DNA of 51,991 nt from Polyangiaceae bacterium (GCA_020849655.1 JADLFU010000122.1:1-51991); one strand, 5' to 3'. Positions 15,546-27,038 are shown, numbered from the stretch's first letter. Notes: generated by a model from the letters alone, not told the origin. Made by a program: numbers and translations.

Positions 15546-16983
15546 GGCAAGCGGCCGCGAGCGCGAGCGGCCACGCGCCGCCCGACGGGCGCGAGATCGC
15601 GCAGCTCGCGGCGGGATCCTCGTCGATCCCGCGCGCCGCCCGGGCCGCGCTCACGGGGCGAGCGCTCGGCGCGGACGCGCTCGGAGCCGGAGCGGAGGGG
15701 CTCGGAGCGGCGGGCGGATCCTCGGGCCACCCGTCGCGCGGGCAGTTGACCGGCGCCCGCCACGTCACGGCGTGCTCGGGCGCCGCGAGCCAGCGAGGGA
15801 CGTCGCCACCTTCGCAGCGCACGAGCACACGGTTGGTGGGCGCGGTCGGATCGGCGGGCGCCGCGGTCGCCGTGACGTCACAGCTCGCCGTGGCCCCGCG
15901 CTCCGACGCGTACATCACGGCGTCGCGCAGCTCACCGTCCGCCCCGACGAGCGCCACGTAGTCCGGGCCCGGCTGCACGGCATCTCGCGCGCTCGCGGCG
16001 CCGAGCGGCTGGTCGGCGCCGGGGAGGTTGCCGACGACCACGCGCCTCGAGGGCGGCACGGGCAGCCCGCCGACGCGCACCTCGAGGTACGTCCCCGCGA
16101 GCGCGCCGCAGCCGCCGGTCTCCGTGTTCGCGTTGATCCACTCGACGCGCTCGACGCCGCAGTCGCGCACCACCGCGCCGGGCGCGGGCTCGCCGACGAT
16201 CTCGAGCTCCAGGCCCTCGGCCGCGTCGCCGTCGGGCTGCGTCACGTCGATCTTCGAGAGGCGCGCCGCGCACGTGCGCGCAGGCTGCCCGGCCCCCGCC
16301 GCGCCGGACGAGCCCGCCGCGCCAGCGCCTCCGCCGGCGCCCGTCGCGCCGCCAGCTCCAGCCGCTGCGCCCGCCGGGCACGTGACGGGCGCGCCGAGCC
16401 CGGCGTCGTCACGAGGGAGCTTTCGCCAGCCGTCGTCGCACGCCACCAGCCACTGCTCGACGGCCGACGACGTCGCAGCGTCCACGCCAGCGGAGGTGCT
16501 CAGCGCGGCCGGCGCGCAGCTCGTCGGGCCGCCGTACGTGAGCGCCGCGAGCGGGCCGTCAGACCCCTCGAGCACGAGGAGATCAGGCCCGTTCTCCAGC
16601 CACGCGCCGCTCTTCGTGGAGCTGCGCGCGTCCGCGGAGACGGCGGCCCCCGCGCGCGCGAGCACGATCCTCCTCGACGGCGGCACGACCACGCTCACGA
16701 GCTCGATCGCGCGCGACGCCGCCTCCGGCGCGCACGCGTCGCCGTCCCAGGGCACGAGCCGCGTGATCCCGCACTCGCCGAGCGTCTGGCCCGGCGTCGC
16801 GCCCGGCGCGACCAGCTCCACCACCTCGCGCGCGCCGTCGTCGGCGCCCACCTGATCGTAGTCGAGCTTCGAGAACGAGACGTCGCACGCTCCGGCGCCC
16901 GGCGCGGCGAGGAGCGGCGGAGCGAGCAACGACGACGCGAGGACGGCGGCCGCGCACGCGAGGCCGAGAGAGCAGGAGCGCAT
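15460..16983 (-). CDS. Secreted two-repeat protein with MYXO-CTERM-like tail
   Basis: 507 aa of unrecognised function. A signal peptide (1-27, ending PLLAAP) is followed by two copies of a 180-residue module, one starting CDVSFSKLDYDQVGADDG and the other CAARLSKIDVTQPDGD, each with VELVAPG/LEIVGEP, C-G-x-x-R/E, VPPSRR and a C-W-x-P-V-x-C end. The pattern resembles lamin-tail-like surface domains. A Gly/Ala linker separates the copies. Near the C-terminus a Cys, a hydrophobic segment (AWPLALAAACL) and RRRPR match the MYXO-CTERM sorting style. The frame then runs 18-20 residues further than usual, inside the convergent aldo/keto reductase gene. It is last of the same-strand kinase/FG-GAP/PEGA group. 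Confidence 0.7.
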   Translation of the reverse strand: MRSCSLGLACAAAVLASSLLAPPLLAAPGAGACDVSFSKLDYDQVGADDGAREVVELVAPGATPGQTLGECGITRLVPWDGDACAPEAASRAIELVSVVVPPSRRIVLARAGAAVSADARSSTKSGAWLENGPDLLVLEGSDGPLAALTYGGPTSCAPAALSTSAGVDAATSSAVEQWLVACDDGWRKLPRDDAGLGAPVTCPAGAAAGAGGATGAGGGAGAAGSSGAAGAGQPARTCAARLSKIDVTQPDGDAAEGLELEIVGEPAPGAVVRDCGVERVEWINANTETGGCGALAGTYLEVRVGGLPVPPSRRVVVGNLPGADQPLGAASARDAVQPGPDYVALVGADGELRDAVMYASERGATASCDVTATAAPADPTAPTNRVLVRCEGGDVPRWLAAPEHAVTWRAPVNCPRDGWPEDPPAAPSPSAPAPSASAPSARPVSAARAARGIDEDPAASCAISRPSGGAWPLALAAACLTRRRPRARARQAQGTARRAPSAPPRRA

Positions 16984-17031
16984 GCCGGACAGTCGACCGC
17001 TCGCGCGCGCGCTGTCGCGGATTCTGAGCGC

Positions 17032-18237
17032 TCAGAACGATCCGCGGAGCGTCGCGGCCGCCGCGCCCGGCAGGACGAGCCCGCCGACCTCGATCTTCGG
17101 CCCGTCGACCGGGGCCTGCGGGCGGGGTCGCTCGCGCGGCGCCGTCACCGACGGCTGATCGAAGGCGTACATGAGGGCGCCCACCGTCAGCACCGCGGCG
17201 CCAGCGCCGTACGCGATGAACGCGCCGGTGCGGTAGCGGTCGCGCGCGCTCCTGTCCTTGTCGTACGCGTCGAGCTTGTGCGGGTCGACGTTGCGCGTCT
17301 CGAGGGTCGTCAGCGTGTCCTCTGCCTGCTTCTGGCGGTCGAGCGCGAGGTACGTGAGCACACCGCCCGCGAGCAGGCCGCCCGCGCCCACGGCCACGAC
17401 CGCGTACGAGGCCTTGCGTTGGCCGGTCTTCGAGAGGCCCGTGCGCAGCTCGCGGGACTCGCCGCGGGAGAGCTCGATCTCCTCGGTGTGCGCGTGGTGG
17501 CCGTTCAGCGTCAGCGTGACGGCGTGCGCGCCCGGCGCGACCTCGAGCGGCGGCAGCGGGGTCACGCCCTGCGGTCGACCGTCGAGCGACACCGCGGCGC
17601 CGCGAGGCGCGATGATCGTGAGCGTGGCCGGCCGCTCGCGCAGCGCGACGTCGACCGCGACGAGCCCGCCCTGCACCGCGACGACCTCGCGCGTCTCGTC
17701 GAAGTACCCGGGCGCGGCGACGCGGAGCGAGTGCTTGCCGGGCTTGACGACGTCGATCAGCGGGAGCTCCGACGCGCGCTGGCCGTCGACCCACACCTCC
17801 GCACCCTTCGTGGGCGTCGACACCATCAGGCGCGTCTCGGCGGCCTGCGCGGCGACCGGCGGCGCGGCGGGCTGGCCTTCGAGCCTCGCCGCGACGGGCT
17901 CGAGCTCCGCGAGCGCCTGCGCGGCGTCCGCGCGCCGGCCGCCCTTCGGCACCTGCTCGAGGTACGTGCGGTAGTGCTCGATCGCGCGGCGCAGCCATTC
18001 CGCGCGCTTGTCGACGAAGTACTGCCGGCGCTCGGCCTGCGCCATCGAGAACAGGATCGCGGGCTTCGGCGTCAGTTTGTACGACTCCTCGAACGCCTGG
18101 ACGGCCGCCGGGAACTGCCCCGCCGCGAAGGCCTGCGCGCCCGCGTTGAACAGCGTCTTCGCCTGCTCGAGCTCGCCGTCGGCGCGCGCCATCGACGCGG
18201 CGAGCGCGAGCGCGAGGCCCAGCCTGCGCGCCCTCAT
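17032..18237 (-). CDS. TPR and PEGA-domain membrane-anchored protein
   Basis: 401 aa. Signal peptide (1-20), a TPR-like helical region (about 20-135: AKTLFNAGAQAFAAGQFPAA, FSMAQAERRQY, AIEHYRTYLEQVPKG), then two to three PEGA-type beta units (about 150-290), e.g. AEVWVDGQRASELPL and AAVSLDGRPQGVTPLPP. Two helices follow, about 297-318 and 355-375, joined by a charged loop, with a short C-terminal tail. This layout is common in Myxococcota envelope proteins of unknown role. The ATG overlaps the stop of the FG-GAP gene (ATGA), so the two are likely coupled, and the PEGA domain matches that of the kinase two genes upstream. Confidence 0.8.
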   Translation of the reverse strand: MRARRLGLALALAASMARADGELEQAKTLFNAGAQAFAAGQFPAAVQAFEESYKLTPKPAILFSMAQAERRQYFVDKRAEWLRRAIEHYRTYLEQVPKGGRRADAAQALAELEPVAARLEGQPAAPPVAAQAAETRLMVSTPTKGAEVWVDGQRASELPLIDVVKPGKHSLRVAAPGYFDETREVVAVQGGLVAVDVALRERPATLTIIAPRGAAVSLDGRPQGVTPLPPLEVAPGAHAVTLTLNGHHAHTEEIELSRGESRELRTGLSKTGQRKASYAVVAVGAGGLLAGGVLTYLALDRQKQAEDTLTTLETRNVDPHKLDAYDKDRSARDRYRTGAFIAYGAGAAVLTVGALMYAFDQPSVTAPRERPRPQAPVDGPKIEVGGLVLPGAAAATLRGSF

Positions 18238-20972
18238 GGCAGCACCGCCTTGCCGCGGTGCACGCGCAGCGCGCCCTTCGACAGCACCGCGAGATCGTCG
18301 ACGCCGTCGCCGTCGAGATCGGCCACCTCGCCGCCGTCGCCCCCGGCGAACACGGGGTCGCCGAGCTCGATCGCCCGACCCGTGCGCCGCGGGAGGTAGG
18401 TGCCGCCGTCTCCGAACACGACGAGCGCGGGGCCCGAGGTCGTGCGCCGCACACCGAAGGACTGCAGCACGCCGGTCGGCGCGCGCACGATCGTCGGCGA
18501 CGCGAGGTCGAACCCCCCGCCTTGCCCCCACGCGATCGAGAGCTCCGTCGGCGGCAGCTCCACCTGCGTGGAGGCCGTGAGCTCGCGCGTCAGCATCAAC
18601 AGATCCAGCTGCCCGTCGCCGTCCACGTCGATGAGCTTCATCGGCCACCCCTGCGGGGCGAAGCGCGGCAGGGCGCCTGTCGCGCGCTCCGTGAGCTTCG
18701 CGGTGTCGCCGCTCGCGCCGAGCACGAGGACGTCGGTCTGCTGCAGGCTGGTGATGCGCGCGCCGGCCACCACGATCTCCTCCTTGCCGTCGCCGTCGAG
18801 ATCGCCGACCGCGACGAGCGGCGAGAAGCCGAGCCCGAAGGGCGTGATGCTGAGCGGCGCGCCGACGTCGGACACCGCGAGCGCCGTCCCTCCGGCGTTC
18901 AGCAGCGACCACGCGCGCGGATCGCGGAACGCCTGGTCTCCCGTCGTGCCCCTGCCGGGGAAGGTCATCCCGAGCGCGGCGACGTCGCGATCGCCGTCGC
19001 CGTCGAGGTCCGCGACGACCGCGCGCATCGCGCCCTGCTCGATGGCCTCCTTCGGGTTCGGCGAGACGCGGTTGAGCGCGAGCGGCGCGAGGGGCAGCCT
19101 GTCCGCCGAGCCGAAGAGCAGCGCGATCGAGGTCTCCTTGTCGTCCTCGCTCACGCTCACGACGCCGAGATCGTCCGCGAGATCGAACACGAAGCCGTTC
19201 GCGAGCAGCGCACGCTCGAGCTCCGCGACCTTGGCGAACCTCGCGATCTCCACGGGGCGCGCGGGCACGGACGCCTTGCCGAAGAGGATCGACACGGTGT
19301 CGCCGGTGGCGCCGAGCGACGGATCGTGGTTGCCGATCTGCGCGAGCGCGACGTCCTGGAGGTAGTCGCCGTCGAAGTCCCCGAGCTTGAAATGTCGGGT
19401 CGGCGCGTCGGTCGGGAGGATGGCCTGCGTGAACACGCCGACCCCCGAGCCGTTGAAGAACGTGAGGCCGCTGCTCGTGCTCGACCCCACCAGCACGTCC
19501 GGCGCGCCGTTGCCGTTGAGGTCACCGATGACGGCGTTCGTCCACAGGCCGCCGAAGTTCACCGCGACCGTGCACGCCTTCTCGCTGGCAGGGCAGAGCC
19601 CCTGGCACGATTTGTCGAGCGGCTTGCCGGGGCATGCGCCCGTCGATCCGCGCAGGAAGATCCCGCGTGAGGTGACGAAGTCGGAGTTCGCGTCGTTGTC
19701 GAGATCGCCGACGGCGATGAGCTCGGCCTCCGTGTCCTGCACGGACATGTCGGCGAGCGGGTTCGGCAGCGGCAGCGTCTCGAGCTGCCCCGGCCCGGTC
19801 AGCGTCGGCGCGCCGAAGAACGCGCCCTTGCCGTCGCCGTACGCGATGAAGGCCGAGCCCGGCGCCGTGCCGATCACGTCGGGCAGCCCGTCGCCGTTGG
19901 GATCTCCGACGAAGACGCGCGTGAGCGGCACGGGAAATGTTAGTTTCGTGATCGGCACGACCGGGCCCGCGCCCGGCTTGACGACCCGGTTGAAGTCGAG
20001 CGTCCCGTCGGACTTCTTGCGGCAGAGCTGCAGCAGCTGGAGGTCGGGCGAGCCCTGGTACGACCAGTACATCCACGGGCACCTGCACGTCGGGTCGAGC
20101 TGCGTCTGGCAGACCCGCACCGCGCCCACGCCGGTGATCGACAGCTGCTCGATCGGCGCGGGCAGCACCGCGATCGCCTTCACCGTGTCGCCGCCCGTCG
20201 GGTCGAGCAGGTGCCCCGGCTCGTCGCGGTTCTCGTGGATGGCAGTGAAGCTGAGGTTGCCGACCTGGTAGGTGCCGAGCAGGACGACCTCGTCGCCGGG
20301 GTCGTCGTCGCCGGAGAGCACGTCGGCCGCGAACATCCGCATCCGCGAGCCCCTCGGGAGGTTGAACGACGGGTAGGCGACCGTCGACAGCGCGCGCTCG
20401 CGCGAGCCCTTGAAGACCTGCACGCCGCGGAACAGATCGACGGATCCGACCAGATCTTCGACGCCGTCGCCGTCGAGGTCGCGCGGCCAGGCGCTGCGCA
20501 GCAGCGACGGCACCAGCGTCTGCTGGGCGACCTTCGCGTCGTCGTCGAAGTACACGAGCCTCACGCTCGCGAGCCCGGTGAGATCAGGCTCGCCGAGCGC
20601 CAGCAGATCGCGCCGCCCGTCGCCGTCGAAGTCGGCGCTCATCAGCGAGCGGGCGCCGAGCTCCGTGGTCTGGCCGGTCGCGGCGAAGGCGCCCGAGGGC
20701 GCGCGGCAGAGCGAGTCGGTGCCGCACCCGAAGCCTGCCGGGCACGCCGCCGCCGTCCCGTCCGCCCGCGCGCACGAGAAGCGGCACGCGCCCACCTCGC
20801 CGGGCGAGACGCACGCGCGATCGGGGGAGGCGAACGTGTCGCAGTCCTCGCCCGGATCGATGACGCCGTTGCCGCAGGTGCCGCGCGACACATCGGGCAG
20901 CTCCGCGCACGCGGGCGCCCAGGCGGCGAGCGCGAAGAGGAGCAGCGTCGCGAAGCCGGTGAGGTGGCGCAT
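18234..20972 (-). CDS. FG-GAP/VCBS-repeat surface protein with myxococcal Cys-rich motif
   Basis: 912 aa. Signal peptide of about 23 residues with a possible lipobox (APAC). Residues about 30-75 carry CGNGVIDPGEDCD plus spaced Cys, the Myxococcus cysteine-rich repeat. The rest is a series of FG-GAP/VCBS blades with calcium-loop motifs such as DFDGDGRRDLLALG, DLDGDGVEDLVG, DPNGDGLPDVIG, DLNGNGAPDVLVG, DLDGDGDRDVAALG and DVDGDGQLDLLM, which should form integrin-like beta-propellers. Likely secreted or surface-exposed and Ca-binding. It lies between the PEGA kinase (ending 2 bp before this start) and the TPR/PEGA protein (4-bp overlap). Confidence 0.85.
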   Translation of the reverse strand: MRHLTGFATLLLFALAAWAPACAELPDVSRGTCGNGVIDPGEDCDTFASPDRACVSPGEVGACRFSCARADGTAAACPAGFGCGTDSLCRAPSGAFAATGQTTELGARSLMSADFDGDGRRDLLALGEPDLTGLASVRLVYFDDDAKVAQQTLVPSLLRSAWPRDLDGDGVEDLVGSVDLFRGVQVFKGSRERALSTVAYPSFNLPRGSRMRMFAADVLSGDDDPGDEVVLLGTYQVGNLSFTAIHENRDEPGHLLDPTGGDTVKAIAVLPAPIEQLSITGVGAVRVCQTQLDPTCRCPWMYWSYQGSPDLQLLQLCRKKSDGTLDFNRVVKPGAGPVVPITKLTFPVPLTRVFVGDPNGDGLPDVIGTAPGSAFIAYGDGKGAFFGAPTLTGPGQLETLPLPNPLADMSVQDTEAELIAVGDLDNDANSDFVTSRGIFLRGSTGACPGKPLDKSCQGLCPASEKACTVAVNFGGLWTNAVIGDLNGNGAPDVLVGSSTSSGLTFFNGSGVGVFTQAILPTDAPTRHFKLGDFDGDYLQDVALAQIGNHDPSLGATGDTVSILFGKASVPARPVEIARFAKVAELERALLANGFVFDLADDLGVVSVSEDDKETSIALLFGSADRLPLAPLALNRVSPNPKEAIEQGAMRAVVADLDGDGDRDVAALGMTFPGRGTTGDQAFRDPRAWSLLNAGGTALAVSDVGAPLSITPFGLGFSPLVAVGDLDGDGKEEIVVAGARITSLQQTDVLVLGASGDTAKLTERATGALPRFAPQGWPMKLIDVDGDGQLDLLMLTRELTASTQVELPPTELSIAWGQGGGFDLASPTIVRAPTGVLQSFGVRRTTSGPALVVFGDGGTYLPRRTGRAIELGDPVFAGGDGGEVADLDGDGVDDLAVLSKGALRVHRGKAVLP

Positions 20973-20974
20973 GG

Positions 20975-22408
<1,434 letters not shown>

Positions 22409-22451
22409 GTCTCGCCGGAGGTTAGCAAACCGCGCGCGCCGCGGGCAGCCG

Positions 22452-22922
22452 TCACCCGCCGCGCCCCGTCGAGCCGAAGCCGCCGTCGCCGCGCCGCGTC
22501 TCGTCGAGCGAGTCGACCTCGCGCGCTTCCACGAGCGGCGCGGGCAGCACGACGAGCTGCGCCACGCGCTCGCCGCGCGACAGCTCCACCTTCGCCGCGC
22601 CGTGGTTGATCAGCAAGACGCCGACCTCGCCGCGGTAGTCCTCGTCGAGCACGCCGGGGCCGTTCACCACGCCGACGCCGTGCGCGAGCGCGAGCCCGCT
22701 CCGTGGGCACACGAGGCCGACGTGGCCGGCGGGCAGCGCGAGGGCGACGCCCACCTTCACGAGCGCGCGCTCGCCGGGCGCGAGCGAGATCCGATCGCGC
22801 TCGACGCCGTCCACGACGAAGGCGCGCGCGGAGAGATCGAGCCCCGCGGACGAGGGCGTCCGCCGCGCGGGGAGCGGGAGATCGTCGGCCCCGGCGACGC
22901 GCCGGACGAGCAGCGTGAGCAC
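22452..22922 (-). CDS. dut: Deoxyuridine 5'-triphosphate nucleotidohydrolase (dUTPase)
   Basis: 156 aa. All five dUTPase motifs are present in order: SAGLDLSA, PRSGLALAHGV, NGPGVLDEDYRGEV, RVAQLVVLP, and the C-terminal P-loop-like RGDGGFGSTG that closes over the nucleotide. It hydrolyses dUTP to dUMP, keeping uracil out of DNA and feeding thymidylate synthesis; works as a trimer. Starts at ATG with a normal N-terminus. On the same strand 43 bp before the PEGA kinase; functional link unlikely. Confidence 0.95.
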   Translation of the reverse strand: MLTLLVRRVAGADDLPLPARRTPSSAGLDLSARAFVVDGVERDRISLAPGERALVKVGVALALPAGHVGLVCPRSGLALAHGVGVVNGPGVLDEDYRGEVGVLLINHGAAKVELSRGERVAQLVVLPAPLVEAREVDSLDETRRGDGGFGSTGRGG

Positions 22923-22999
22923 CTTGGCGGGCTACCACGATCGCGCGATGGGCGCAGGCCACCACGCTGAGCCCCCGCCTCCGCTCCCGTCCGGCCGTC

Positions 23000-24010
23000 A
23001 TGCGCTCGCTCCTCGGCTGCTGGCTCCGCTGCTCCTCGCTCGTGCTGGTCACCCTCGCCGCCTGCGCCTCAGGCGGGATGATCGATCCAGCGCCGGTCTC
23101 GACGCCCGAGGGTCCGCGCCTCGCGCTCTCCGACGGTGCGCCGCGCGTCATCGTGGGAGAGGCGCGCGGCGGTCTCTCACGTGGCCCCATCACGCTCGCG
23201 TCGGCGAGCGGCGTCGTGACGCTGCGACGCGACGTCGACCCGGCGGCGCTGTCGCCGGAGGAGGGCGCGTGGGTCGGACGGCGCGTCCGGCTCTCGGGTC
23301 CGCGCGGCGTCGTGTGCGAGGGCGTGGCGTCGTCGCTCGCGGTCGAGGCGCGCGTGATGCCGGACCCGTCGCTCGTCGACGCGCTCCTCGGTGACGCGAG
23401 CGAGTGGCACGGCGATCCCGTCACCCTCCTGTCGACCTGGGAGCTCGCGGAGCAGGCGGGGAGCGTCGCCCTGGTCGCCGACGTGGACGCCGTCGAGGCG
23501 TGCGACGGCGCGCTCTGGGGCGAGCCCGCGACGAGCCCGCCGAAGGTCACGCGCGGGATCGACGACGCGGACGCCGACACGCGCGCCGTCGCCCTCGAGG
23601 CGTTCCGCGCGCTCCCCGCGTGGCGCGACGCCGAGGCGAGGTTCCGCGCCGACGAGGCGCCGACCGAGGCGGCCCTCGCCGCGCGCGCCTGGGACGAGCT
23701 CGGCGGAGAGCCGGACGTGAAGCTCGTCGAGGGCGGCGCGCTCGTGATCGTCACGAAGGACGTGGGCGGCGCCTGCGGGGAGTTCGACGCGTCGCTGACC
23801 GCGGTGTTTCGCCCGGTGATCGGGGCGGGCGGCGCGGCGCTCGAGCTCGTCCACGATCCGTCGCGGGGCCGCGCGTTCGACGTCCTCGGAGCGGTCGACC
23901 TCGACGGCGACGGCGCGCTCGAGCTGCTCGTGCCGGGCGGGTTCCGCCGCGGCGCGTCGCTGGACGACGAGGTCACGAGCGAGGTGCCGTTCCTCGGCTG
24001 CCCGTGCTGA
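23000..24010 (+). CDS. Hypothetical lipoprotein
   Basis: 336 aa. Signal peptide with lipobox TLAACASG (Cys about 22). No domain recognised. The mature part is acidic, with few Lys; near the C-terminus there is a single LGAVDLDGDGALELLVPGG motif, like one FG-GAP/VCBS blade, and an ending of FLGCPC. It may report or display values at the cell surface like other Polyangia lipoproteins, but this is a guess. It ends 42 bp before the M20 peptidase gene on the same strand. Confidence 0.65.
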   Translation: MRSLLGCWLRCSSLVLVTLAACASGGMIDPAPVSTPEGPRLALSDGAPRVIVGEARGGLSRGPITLASASGVVTLRRDVDPAALSPEEGAWVGRRVRLSGPRGVVCEGVASSLAVEARVMPDPSLVDALLGDASEWHGDPVTLLSTWELAEQAGSVALVADVDAVEACDGALWGEPATSPPKVTRGIDDADADTRAVALEAFRALPAWRDAEARFRADEAPTEAALAARAWDELGGEPDVKLVEGGALVIVTKDVGGACGEFDASLTAVFRPVIGAGGAALELVHDPSRGRAFDVLGAVDLDGDGALELLVPGGFRRGASLDDEVTSEVPFLGCPC

Positions 24011-24052
24011 CCCTCGTCGCGGGGCGCCGCCTCGACTATCGACGGGCGCAGG

Positions 24053-25438
24053 ATGACCTCCCGCGCCGCTCGCGATCACCACGAAGCTCACGCCGCTCAG
24101 GCGCTCGACGATCTCGTCACCCTGGCGAGGATCCCGAGCGTGTCGTTCGACGGGTTCCCCCCTGGCGAGGTCGTGCGGTCCGCGGAGGCGACGGCGGCGC
24201 TCCTCCGCGCGCGCGGCCTGGAGAACGTCGAGGTCGTGCCGGTCGAGGGGACGCACCCGTGGGTGTACGGCGACTGGCTGCACGCGCCCGGCGCGCCCAC
24301 GCTGCTGCTGTATGCGCATCACGACGTGCAGCCGCCCGGCGACGCGGCGAAGTGGTCCTCCCCGCCGTTCGAGCCGACCGTGCGCGACGGCCGGCTGTGG
24401 GGGCGCGGCACCGCGGACGACAAGGCCGGGATCGTCGTGCACGCGACGGCCATCGACGCGTGGCTGAGGGCGACGGGCAAGCTCCCGGTCAACGTCAAGA
24501 TCATCGTCGAGGGCGAGGAGGAGATCGGCTCGACGCAGCTCGCGCGCGTGCTCCGCGACCACAAGGCGCGCCTCGCCGCCGACGCGATCGTGCTGACCGA
24601 CACCGCGAACCACGACACCGGCCTGCCCTCGATCACGACGCGCCTGCGGGGGCTGTGCGTCGCGGAGCTCGAGGTGGTGGCGCTCGCGGGCTCGGTCCAC
24701 TCGGGCATGTGGGGCGGTCCGGTGCCGGACGCCGCGATGGCGCTGTCGAAGATCCTCGCGTCGCTGGTCGACGAGGAGGGGCGCCTCGCCGTCCCGGGCG
24801 TCACGTCGCGCGCGCGCCCCGTGACGGACGAGGACCGCCGCGCCCTCGCGGCGATCGCGCCCTCCGCCGACCTGCTCGCGAAGCAGACGGGCCTCGTCGC
24901 GGGCGCGAGGCTCCTCGGCGCGCCGCTCGAGCGCCTGTGGTTCGAGCCCTGCCTCGTCGTCAACGCGATCGAGGCGAGCTCCCGCAAGGACGCGCGCAAC
25001 ATCCTGAACGATCGCGCGTGGGCGCGCGTCGGCGTGCGGATCGTCGCCGACATGGACCCGGACGAGACGCTGGCGGCGCTCGAGCAGGCCGCGCGCGCGG
25101 CGGCGCCGTGGGGCGTCGAGGTGAGGTTCTCGCGGGTGTCAGGCTCGGGAGGCTGGACGACGCCGACCGATCACCCGGCGTTCGCGGCGGCCTTCCGCGC
25201 GCTCGAGGCCGGGTACGGCCGCCCGGCCGTCGCGGTCGGCTGCGGCGGCTCGATCCCGTTCGTCGAGCCCTTCGCGCGCGAGCTCGGCGGCGTGCCGGCG
25301 CTGCTCATCGGCGTCGAAGACCCGTACTCCAACGCGCACGGCGAGGACGAGTCGCTGTCGTTGTCCGATTTTCACAAAGCTATCGCGAGCGCGATCGTGC
25401 TCTACGAGGAGCTCGCCGCCGCGCTCCCTCGACGGTGA
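24053..25438 (+). CDS. M20-family dinuclear zinc peptidase (dipeptidase)
   Basis: 461 aa. Zn ligands and catalytic residues follow the M20 order: YAHHDVQPP (His, Asp), [10 protein letters not shown] (bridging Asp), EGEEEIGS (catalytic Glu and ligand), LTDT, and AHGEDESL (His near the C-terminus). A lid domain lies in the middle, starting near [13 protein letters not shown] with HSGMWGG. Closest in pattern to the carnosinase/PepV-like dipeptidase group often annotated as M20/M25/M40 hydrolase. No signal peptide, so cytosolic. It converges with zwf, 13 bp between stops. Confidence 0.92.
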   Translation: MTSRAARDHHEAHAAQALDDLVTLARIPSVSFDGFPPGEVVRSAEATAALLRARGLENVEVVPVEGTHPWVYGDWLHAPGAPTLLLYAHHDVQPPGDAAKWSSPPFEPTVRDGRLWGRGTADDKAGIVVHATAIDAWLRATGKLPVNVKIIVEGEEEIGSTQLARVLRDHKARLAADAIVLTDTANHDTGLPSITTRLRGLCVAELEVVALAGSVHSGMWGGPVPDAAMALSKILASLVDEEGRLAVPGVTSRARPVTDEDRRALAAIAPSADLLAKQTGLVAGARLLGAPLERLWFEPCLVVNAIEASSRKDARNILNDRAWARVGVRIVADMDPDETLAALEQAARAAAPWGVEVRFSRVSGSGGWTTPTDHPAFAAAFRALEAGYGRPAVAVGCGGSIPFVEPFARELGGVPALLIGVEDPYSNAHGEDESLSLSDFHKAIASAIVLYEELAAALPRR

Positions 25439-25451
25439 CGGGCGGCCGCGG

Positions 25452-27038
25452 TCACGGCTCGCGCCAGCGGAACCCGTCGCGGTCGATCAGCGCGTGCGAC
25501 TCCGGCGGGCCCCAGGAGCCGGCCGAGTAGGTCGGCATCTGCAGCGGCGGGTTCGCGTCCCAGTGCGCGAGGATCGGGTCCGTGATGCGCCAGCCGAGCT
25601 CGACCTCGTCGCTGCGCGTGAACAGCGTCGCGTCGCCGATCATCACGTCGAGCAGCAGCGTCTCGTACGCGGGCGAGAGATCCGCGCCGAACGCGTCCGC
25701 GTAGGAGAAATCCATGTCGACCGGCGCGACCTCGATCTCGGGCGTCAGCGCCATCGCCGCGCCGGGCACCTTCGCGTCGAACCGCAGCGTGACGCCGTCG
25801 TTCGGCTGCACCCGCATCACGAGGACGTTGGGCTCGAGCGCGGCGCCCGGCGTCAGCCCGACGAGCTCTTCCATCCGGTACGCGGGGTGGCGGAACTCGA
25901 TCGCGATCTCGGTCACGCGCTTCGCGAGGCGCTTGCCCGAGCGCACGAAGAACGGCACGCCACGCCACCGTCCGTTGTCGATCATGAACTTCATCGCGGC
26001 GAACGTCGGCGTGGTCGACTCGGGGAACACGTCGGGCTCCTGCCGGTAGCCGGGCACGGGCCTGTCCTTCACGTGCCCCGCGGCGTACTGCGCGCGCACC
26101 GCCCACGCCGCGTGGGTGTCGGCGTCCCACGGCCGGATGGCGCGGAGCGCCTTCACCTTCTCGTCGCGCACGAGGTTCGCCTCGAGGCGCGTCGGCAGCT
26201 CCATCGCCGTCAGCGCGAGCAGCTGCAACAGGTGGTTCTGGATCATGTCGCGCACCACGCCCGACGACTCGTAGTACTTGCCGCGGCCCTCGACGCCGAC
26301 GGTCTCGGCGGCGGTGATCTGCACCGACGCGACGTGCTCGCGGTTCCACACCGGCTCGAAGATGGCGTTCGCGGCGCGGAACACGATGACGTTCTGGACG
26401 GTCTCCTTCCCGAGGTAGTGGTCGATCCGGTAGACCTGCCGCTCGGCGAACTTGCCGAGCACGAGGTCGTTGAGCGCGACGCCGGTCGCCAGGCTCGAGC
26501 CGAAGGGCTTCTCGACGATCACGCGGACCCAGGGCCTCGCGTCGCTCGGCGTGCGCGGCGCGAGCCCCGACGCCGAGAGGTGCGTCACGATCGGCTGGAA
26601 CACGAACGGCGGCACCGAGAGGTAGAAGATGCGGTTCTTCTCCGAGCCGAGGCGCCCGGCCTCGATCTCGGCGAGCCTCGCGCCGATCTGCGCGTACACC
26701 TCGGGCTGGGTCAGATCGCCGCCCGCGTAGAAGAGGCGCCCCTCGAGCTCGCGCCAGCTCTCCTCGTCGAAGCCCCGCACCTCGTCGCACGACGAGACGG
26801 CCTTCCGCGCGAGCTCGCGGAACGACGCGTCGTCCATCGGCAGCCTGTCGACGCCGAGCAGCGCGAAGCCGTCGGAGAGCAGGTGCGCGCGGTGCAGGTT
26901 GTAGACGCAGCCGAGCAGCTTGCGTCGCGCGAGATCCCCGGTCACGCCGGTGAGGATCATCGTGCACGGATCGCCGCGCTCGCGGCGCGTGGGGGCGGGG
27001 GGGAGCTGGCTCGGGTGCGCCTTGATCGAGAGGGCCAT
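25452..27038 (-). CDS. zwf: Glucose-6-phosphate 1-dehydrogenase
   Basis: 528 aa. N-terminal NADP-binding motif TGVTGDLARRKL at 30-41 (GxxGDLA), substrate/active-site block RIDHYLGKE at 204-212, EKPFG at 176-180, and the C-terminal family blocks PWDADTHAAWAV and SAGSWGP. It catalyses the first oxidative step of the pentose phosphate pathway. The start at 27038 gives a 28-residue leader before the core; other starts are possible. No pgl, gnd or opcA is adjacent, so it stands alone. Confidence 0.96.
   Translation of the reverse strand: MALSIKAHPSQLPPAPTRRERGDPCTMILTGVTGDLARRKLLGCVYNLHRAHLLSDGFALLGVDRLPMDDASFRELARKAVSSCDEVRGFDEESWRELEGRLFYAGGDLTQPEVYAQIGARLAEIEAGRLGSEKNRIFYLSVPPFVFQPIVTHLSASGLAPRTPSDARPWVRVIVEKPFGSSLATGVALNDLVLGKFAERQVYRIDHYLGKETVQNVIVFRAANAIFEPVWNREHVASVQITAAETVGVEGRGKYYESSGVVRDMIQNHLLQLLALTAMELPTRLEANLVRDEKVKALRAIRPWDADTHAAWAVRAQYAAGHVKDRPVPGYRQEPDVFPESTTPTFAAMKFMIDNGRWRGVPFFVRSGKRLAKRVTEIAIEFRHPAYRMEELVGLTPGAALEPNVLVMRVQPNDGVTLRFDAKVPGAAMALTPEIEVAPVDMDFSYADAFGADLSPAYETLLLDVMIGDATLFTRSDEVELGWRITDPILAHWDANPPLQMPTYSAGSWGPPESHALIDRDGFRWREP

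Noticed and set aside
15772-18399. Long plus-strand open frame (over 870 codons) opposite the secreted and PEGA genes
   Set aside because: Composition is Arg/Gly/Ala mirror of the antisense genes, no domain, no ribosome-binding site.
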